Source of the DNA: Shewanella xiamenensis
GTDB taxonomy: Bacteria; Pseudomonadota; Gammaproteobacteria; Enterobacterales; Shewanellaceae
Length of the DNA stretch: 64,000 nucleotides
Assembly (NCBI RefSeq): GCF_014647135.1
Contig: NZ_BMOP01000005.1
Location: 39,133 to 103,132, forward strand
Direction: 5' to 3'
In this document: positions 60,130 to 64,000 of the stretch, in pieces
Numbering within the stretch: the stretch's first letter is position 1
Layout of the letters: every line of letters starts with the position of its first letter
Program-made: the position numbers and the translations under genes
The notes under the pieces: generated by a model
Told to the model about the DNA's origin: nothing
The model's input: the letters and a program-made list of their open reading frames with translations, nothing else
Databases searched by the model: none

Positions 60130-60393
60130 TTACACCTTGATGTTAATAATCGAACCTATAGTTTCAGATTCTCTCTCTAGTACCTCAGTCGATGCTTCGC
60201 CTTGTCGCAATGATGAATTGGCAGCAACTAATGCTGAGGTTTTATCGGTTTCATCTACCGCCTTAGCGGTTTCTGTGGGTGCAGCGCTTTGCGAAGGACT
60301 CGGTTTAGCCACATCAATCGTAGCCTGTGTTAAGCCTGATTGAGCCGTTTGCAAGCCTTGCAGACCGGAAGCATAAGCAGATTGGATTTGCAT
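60130..60393 (-). CDS. Small protein of unknown function, partner of the putative metalloprotease
   Basis: An 87-residue protein beginning MQIQSAYASGLQGLQTAQSG, reminiscent of the N-terminal helix of flagellar rod/hook proteins, then a Ser/Thr/Ala-rich, probably disordered middle and an ESETIGSIINIKV end. I chose ATG 60393; an upstream in-frame start at 60420 adds nine residues without evident homology. Its last codons contain the ribosome-binding site of the downstream metalloprotease gene, so the two are coupled. The function is not recognised. Confidence 0.65.
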   Translation of the reverse strand: MQIQSAYASGLQGLQTAQSGLTQATIDVAKPSPSQSAAPTETAKAVDETDKTSALVAANSSLRQGEASTEVLERESETIGSIINIKV

Positions 60394-60504
60394 AAAGGGA
60401 TTCCTGCATCTGGTGAACACTAGGTTAATTATTGACCAAACCTACCTTGATGTACAGATTTATCCCTCTTATGGAGAGCTTTTTTGCTCATTTTCAGCTC
60501 CTTT

Positions 60505-61620
60505 TTAACAGGCTATCCAAGCCGATTCCCAATCCTTAAAGACGGGGTTAAATCCCTTGAGCCGCATTTGACTGATGACCTGCTCAACAGTTCGCTCATC
60601 GCTGATCTCAAACTGATCGAGCTGACTATCAGGTGCTTGGTAACCGCCGGGCTGAGTTGAACTGCCCGCACTCATTTGCGTTATCCCAAGAGGCAGTAAA
60701 TTGTCCCGAAGCGATGGTGCCTCGCGGGTCGATAAACTGATATCAAGTTGTTGATTAAAAAGTCTAAAGGCACAGATCATTTGCACCAGTCCAAGATCGG
60801 TTAAATGCACTTTTGGTGTTATGCCACCAGTACAAGGCCGCAAACGTGGTAGAGAAATACTAAAACGAGTACGCCAGTAATGTCGTTCTAAATAGTCCAA
60901 ATGGTGGCCCATCAGTAAGGCATCGAGCCGCCAGTCATCTAATCCTAGTAACACACCTAGGCCTATCTTATCGATACCCGCACGGGCAACGCGATCGGGC
61001 GTGGCAAGCCGATAGGCGAAGTCCTGTTTTTTGCCTCGGGTGTGATGTTTAGCATAAGTCGCGGCTTGGTAGGTTTCTTGATACACCATCACCGCATCCA
61101 GCCCTTGCTCAACAAGCTGGCGATAATCAATCTCCTCAAGCGGCTGCACCTCCATAGCCACATAACTAAACTGCTGTTTTACCAACGGTAAAACCCGCTG
61201 AAAGTAATCCATTCCAGCCTTAGTTTCATGCTCTCCCGACACTAGCAAGATAGAATCAAAGCCGCGGGATTTTATAATCGCCATTTCGGCAGCAAGTTCC
61301 TGCTCATTGAGCACTTTGCGCTTGAGCTTATTGCTCATGCTAAAACCACAGTAATCACATTCGTTAGCGCAAAGATTGGACAAGTACAGTGGTAAGTACA
61401 ATCCGATATTGGCCCCAAAGCGTTGTCGAGTGAGCGCTGCCGAGCGCTGTGCCATCTCTTCGATATAGGGCTCGGCCGCAGGAGACAGCAAGGCGAGTAA
61501 ACTCTGTAGGTTACCCTCGGGTTGCATCAGGGCGCGCTCAACCTCCACCGCCGTGCAGGAATATAACGCCAGCAATAACTTATCCCGTTCAATACGGGTA
61601 AATTGATCGACAAAACTCAT
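60505..61620 (-). CDS. thiH: 2-iminoacetate synthase (thiazole synthesis, tyrosine lyase)
   Basis: Radical SAM enzyme splitting tyrosine into dehydroglycine and p-cresol for the thiazole ring. It has 371 residues (E. coli 377). The cluster motif is [11 protein letters not shown] (Cys-x3-Cys-x2-Cys), and [12 protein letters not shown] is a late family segment. Use of ThiH rather than the oxidase ThiO fits a facultative anaerobe. Its start overlaps the thiG stop by four bases. It is last in the operon. Confidence 0.97.
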   Translation of the reverse strand: MSFVDQFTRIERDKLLLALYSCTAVEVERALMQPEGNLQSLLALLSPAAEPYIEEMAQRSAALTRQRFGANIGLYLPLYLSNLCANECDYCGFSMSNKLKRKVLNEQELAAEMAIIKSRGFDSILLVSGEHETKAGMDYFQRVLPLVKQQFSYVAMEVQPLEEIDYRQLVEQGLDAVMVYQETYQAATYAKHHTRGKKQDFAYRLATPDRVARAGIDKIGLGVLLGLDDWRLDALLMGHHLDYLERHYWRTRFSISLPRLRPCTGGITPKVHLTDLGLVQMICAFRLFNQQLDISLSTREAPSLRDNLLPLGITQMSAGSSTQPGGYQAPDSQLDQFEISDERTVEQVISQMRLKGFNPVFKDWESAWIAC

Positions 61621-62381
61621 TGCTGCAAAAATCCCGTTAATGGGCTGGTATGCACAGCCTGAGTTTGCACTCGGCCAAGCCCCGCTTCAAAGGCGCGTCG
61701 CCCGCAATCTACCGCATCCTTAAAGCACAGCGCCATTTCAATCGGAGAAGCACTGCTGGCAATGGCGGTATTAACCAGCACGGCATCGGCACCTAACTCC
61801 ATCGCGTGCGCTGCATGGGATGGCGCGCCAATTCCCGCATCAATCACCACCGGCACCCTTGCTTGCTCGATAATCATCTTGATGAAAGGCTCAGTCACCA
61901 ACCCCTGATTGGTGCCAATTGGGCTTGCTAGTGGCATCACAGCGGCGCAGCCAACATCCTCTAAACGTCGGCACAGCACGGGATCGGCATGCACGTAGGG
62001 CATCACAATAAACCCGCGTTCACACAGGGTTTTGGCCGCAGCTAACGTCTCGACCGCATCGGGCATCAGGTACTTAGGATCGGGATGAATTTCAAGTTTA
62101 ACCCATTGTGTTCCCAGCATTTCCCGCGCTAATTCGGCGGCGAATATTGCTTCTTTAGCATTACGCGCCCCCGAGGTATTTGGCAAGAGTCGCATTCCCG
62201 CTTGCCTAAGTGGCGAGAGCAAATCATCGGCCCCTGTTTTTAAATCAATTCTTTTCATCGCAACTGTCACCAACTGCGACTGAGACGCCTTAATGGACTC
62301 CAGCATCAGCTGACTTGAGCTGAATTTTCCTGTGCCCGTAAATAATCGCGATTCAAATTCAACTCCCGCAATTGTTAACAT
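61617..62381 (-). CDS. thiG: Thiazole synthase
   Basis: Condenses 1-deoxyxylulose-5-phosphate, ThiS thiocarboxylate and dehydroglycine into the thiazole. It has 254 residues. The N-terminus [20 protein letters not shown], the Schiff-base lysine in VAMKRID, and [24 protein letters not shown] (in segments) are conserved. I chose ATG 62381; the open frame continues upstream into thiS. It overlaps thiH by four bases. Confidence 0.97.
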   Translation of the reverse strand: MLTIAGVEFESRLFTGTGKFSSSQLMLESIKASQSQLVTVAMKRIDLKTGADDLLSPLRQAGMRLLPNTSGARNAKEAIFAAELAREMLGTQWVKLEIHPDPKYLMPDAVETLAAAKTLCERGFIVMPYVHADPVLCRRLEDVGCAAVMPLASPIGTNQGLVTEPFIKMIIEQARVPVVIDAGIGAPSHAAHAMELGADAVLVNTAIASSASPIEMALCFKDAVDCGRRAFEAGLGRVQTQAVHTSPLTGFLQQ

Positions 62382-62382
62382 C

Positions 62383-62586
62383 TTAACCTCCTGCGACCAC
62401 GGCAAATACATCAATCTTATCCTCATGGTGGCAGAGGATAGATGACCATCTATGCCTTGGCACTACGGCCTCATTTAGCACTAATGCGACTGATTGTTGA
62501 TTAATATTTTGTGCTTCTAACAAGGCTTGTAAACTGAGCGGTTGTTGAAGTGTTTGGGGCACATTATTGAGATGAATTAAAATCAT
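62383..62586 (-). CDS. thiS: Sulfur carrier protein ThiS
   Basis: A 67-residue ubiquitin-fold carrier ending in the essential Gly-Gly (VFAVVAGG), which ThiF adenylates and thiocarboxylates for ThiG. LALNE-type family residues appear as [11 protein letters not shown]. It starts at ATG 62586, overlapping the thiF stop by four bases, and ends one base before thiG. Confidence 0.93.
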   Translation of the reverse strand: MILIHLNNVPQTLQQPLSLQALLEAQNINQQSVALVLNEAVVPRHRWSSILCHHEDKIDVFAVVAGG

Positions 62587-63521
62587 AACAAACCTCGATT
62601 AGGGACAGATTTGAATGAAGCAGCTGTGGTTGATTGCATTAATGCACTCGGCTTTAATCCGCACACCTTGCACTCGGGATCACGGGTTAATGCGGCCGAA
62701 TGCCATTGGAGTAACTTGGCATCGAAACGCCAAAATCGGCCAAGTAGCGCTCTCGTGGAGGTGACTGGGTGACTTGTCTCTTCGAAAGACTGATTACCCG
62801 TTTGTTTTGTTGTAGAAGTTGGCGGCGTGGCTAAGAGCAACAATTGCATCGCTAGCAGCGCCTGCATCGATGCCATCACGCCGACACTGGGGCCGAGCAC
62901 TCCTTGACTGCTACAGTTTTGTGGCGCGCGAGTATTCGAGGGGAAGATACAGTGATAACAGCCGCCTGCGGGAAATCGCCGCTGATCAACCGCAAACAAT
63001 TGGCCGTTAAAGGCAGCAATCGAGGCGCTCACCAAAGGCAAGGCATGCTCAATACACAACCGATTGATACAATGGCGCGCAGTAAGGTTATCAGTACAAT
63101 CAAGCACTAACCTCGTCTCTTCACCATGGGTTAACAGACCAGAAAATACAGTGTTCGCAGACTCGAGAGTCAAATGCTCGGCAAAGGCATCAATCTCACA
63201 ACCGTGCGCCAACACGGCTAATTTCTGTTTAGCAATGAGGGCTTTGTGATGACCAATATCGTCGTCACTAAAGAGTAACTGCCTTGGCAGATTGGATAAT
63301 TCCACCCTATCGCCATCGACAAGCGTTAAGCGCCCGACTCCGGCACAAGCCAAATATTGCGCCGCCAATTGCCCGAGGCCGCCTAAGCCGACGATAAGCA
63401 CATGAGCCTGTTTAAGCTGCAACTGGCCAGCCTCGCCGACCTCGGGTAAAAATATTTGCCGCGAATAACGAATAAAGTCTTTATCGGCAAGGGATTGCGC
63501 CTGCTCTTGTGTGATGCTCAT
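62583..63521 (-). CDS. thiF: ThiS adenylyltransferase ThiF
   Basis: E1-like enzyme activating the ThiS C-terminus with ATP. It has 312 residues, longer than E. coli ThiF (251). [16 protein letters not shown] opens the fold, [19 protein letters not shown] is the nucleotide site, and zinc-binding cysteines are seen in GCYHC and ECKVCGL. The extra length lies between about residues 225 and 280 ([13 protein letters not shown] region), a possible linker. I chose ATG 63521 (MSITQEQ), overlapping the thiE stop. Confidence 0.95.
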   Translation of the reverse strand: MSITQEQAQSLADKDFIRYSRQIFLPEVGEAGQLQLKQAHVLIVGLGGLGQLAAQYLACAGVGRLTLVDGDRVELSNLPRQLLFSDDDIGHHKALIAKQKLAVLAHGCEIDAFAEHLTLESANTVFSGLLTHGEETRLVLDCTDNLTARHCINRLCIEHALPLVSASIAAFNGQLFAVDQRRFPAGGCYHCIFPSNTRAPQNCSSQGVLGPSVGVMASMQALLAMQLLLLATPPTSTTKQTGNQSFEETSHPVTSTRALLGRFWRFDAKLLQWHSAALTRDPECKVCGLKPSALMQSTTAASFKSVPNRGLL

Positions 63522-64000
63522 AGGCTTGACTCCCAAGCTCGCGTCAATTCGGCAAAGGCCATTATTGGATCGCTTGATTCGGTAATCGCCCGCACCACAG
63601 CAATATTGCTCACCCCAGTCGCTTTGACTTGGGCAAGATTCGAAGGCCCGATGCCGCCAATTGCCACTAAGGGATAATGCGCTTTTAACAGTTCAACATA
63701 ATGCGCTAACTTGAATAACCCTTGTGGCACCGATGGCATTTGCTTGGTCGTCGTCGGGAAAATATGCCCAAGGGCGATGTAAGATGGCGCATGTTGATGG
63801 GCACGCAGCAACTCGAAATAACCGTGGCTCGAAATGCCAAGAGCCAATCCCGCTGCATGAATGGCGTTAAGATCCGTCACCGCCAGATCTTCTTGTCCAA
63901 GATGGACCCCAAATGCGCCATGCTTTATCGCTAATTGCCAATGGTCATTGATAAAAAGCTGCGCATCATAATGCTTACCTAAGGCAATCGCGGTTTGGAT
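63518..64000 (-). CDS. thiE: Thiamine-phosphate synthase, C-terminal part (cut by window edge)
   Basis: Joins the pyrimidine and thiazole halves of thiamine phosphate. The 160 codons visible run from the window edge to the stop. Hallmarks are [48 protein letters not shown] and [12 protein letters not shown]. The open frame continues to base 64000 with no start inside, so the N-terminus lies outside; fusion to ThiD, known in some relatives, cannot be judged. Its stop overlaps the thiF start by four bases. Confidence 0.93.
   Translation of the reverse strand: MQTAIALGKHYDAQLFINDHWQLAIKHGAFGVHLGQEDLAVTDLNAIHAAGLALGISSHGYFELLRAHQHAPSYIALGHIFPTTTKQMPSVPQGLFKLAHYVELLKAHYPLVAIGGIGPSNLAQVKATGVSNIAVVRAITESSDPIMAFAELTRAWESSL

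Overview
The window reads as chromosomal core DNA of a Shewanella-type gammaproteobacterium of moderate GC content. The evidence is protein-level resemblance to Enterobacterales/Alteromonadales families, the gene order gyrA / serC / aroA / cmk / rpsA / ihfB / lapAB / pyrF, the block ubiG / nrdA / nrdB / yfaE, the block aspS / yebC / ruvCAB, and an orphan OmpR-type response regulator beside a TonB-dependent receptor, an arrangement I recall from S. oneidensis. The species assignment is inference. No tRNA, rRNA, CRISPR array, prophage or complete insertion sequence was seen; one MITE-like element is present.

Layout. 0.2-9.5 kb: exported class C beta-lactamase, EmrD-type drug exporter, PssA phospholipid synthase with a DUF1904 protein, a small membrane protein, DacB (PBP4), a DmdC-like acyl-CoA dehydrogenase and a DUF2058 protein. 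9.5-17 kb, minus strand: a dienoyl-CoA-reductase-like SDR, then pyrF, lapB, lapA, ihfB, rpsA, cmk and aroA. 17.4-22.3 kb: an aspartate-type aminotransferase, the uncharacterised glycyl-radical enzyme YjjI with its activase YjjW, and a convergent LysR regulator. This block separates aroA from serC, which are adjacent in E. coli. 22.6-26.6 kb: serC and gyrA on the minus strand. 26.9-33 kb: ubiG with a HAD phosphatase, then nrdA-nrdB-yfaE behind a control region with paired NrdR-type boxes, DnaA-like boxes and a cluster of GATC sites, then a truncated NTF2-like remnant. 33-40 kb: fadH, sppA, ansA, yeaC, a zinc-ribbon membrane protein and an M14 carboxypeptidase. 40.2-43.6 kb: an orphan response regulator with a Fur-like box, and a TonB-dependent receptor with a long upstream region carrying a perfect CRP site and two abutting palindromes. 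44.4-49.6 kb: ruvB, ruvA, ruvC, yebC, aspS (minus). 49.8-52.6 kb: a diguanylate cyclase with three periplasmic solute-binding sensor domains. 52.7-57.5 kb: cmoA-cmoB, an exported protein that looks like an M3 metallopeptidase without its zinc site, and a LysR regulator. 57.7-58.0 kb: a 284-bp MITE-like element inserted at the stop codon of the next gene. 58-60.4 kb: a putative metalloprotease (CJM1_0395/SprA-related type) and a small partner. 60.5-64 kb: thiE-F-S-G-H thiamine operon; thiE runs off the window edge.

How the genes work together. Much of the window supports macromolecule synthesis: nucleotides (pyrF, cmk, nrdAB), chorismate and serine (aroA, serC), envelope (pssA, lapAB, dacB), translation (rpsA, aspS, cmoAB) and DNA topology and recombination (gyrA, ihfB, ruvABC). 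Three fatty-acid oxidation genes (acyl-CoA dehydrogenase, SDR, fadH) are scattered; the first has a PsrA-like dyad upstream. The least characterised material is the YjjI/YjjW/LysR module, the zinc-site-less M3 protein, the MITE with its neighbouring metalloprotease pair, and the control regions of nrdA and the TonB receptor.
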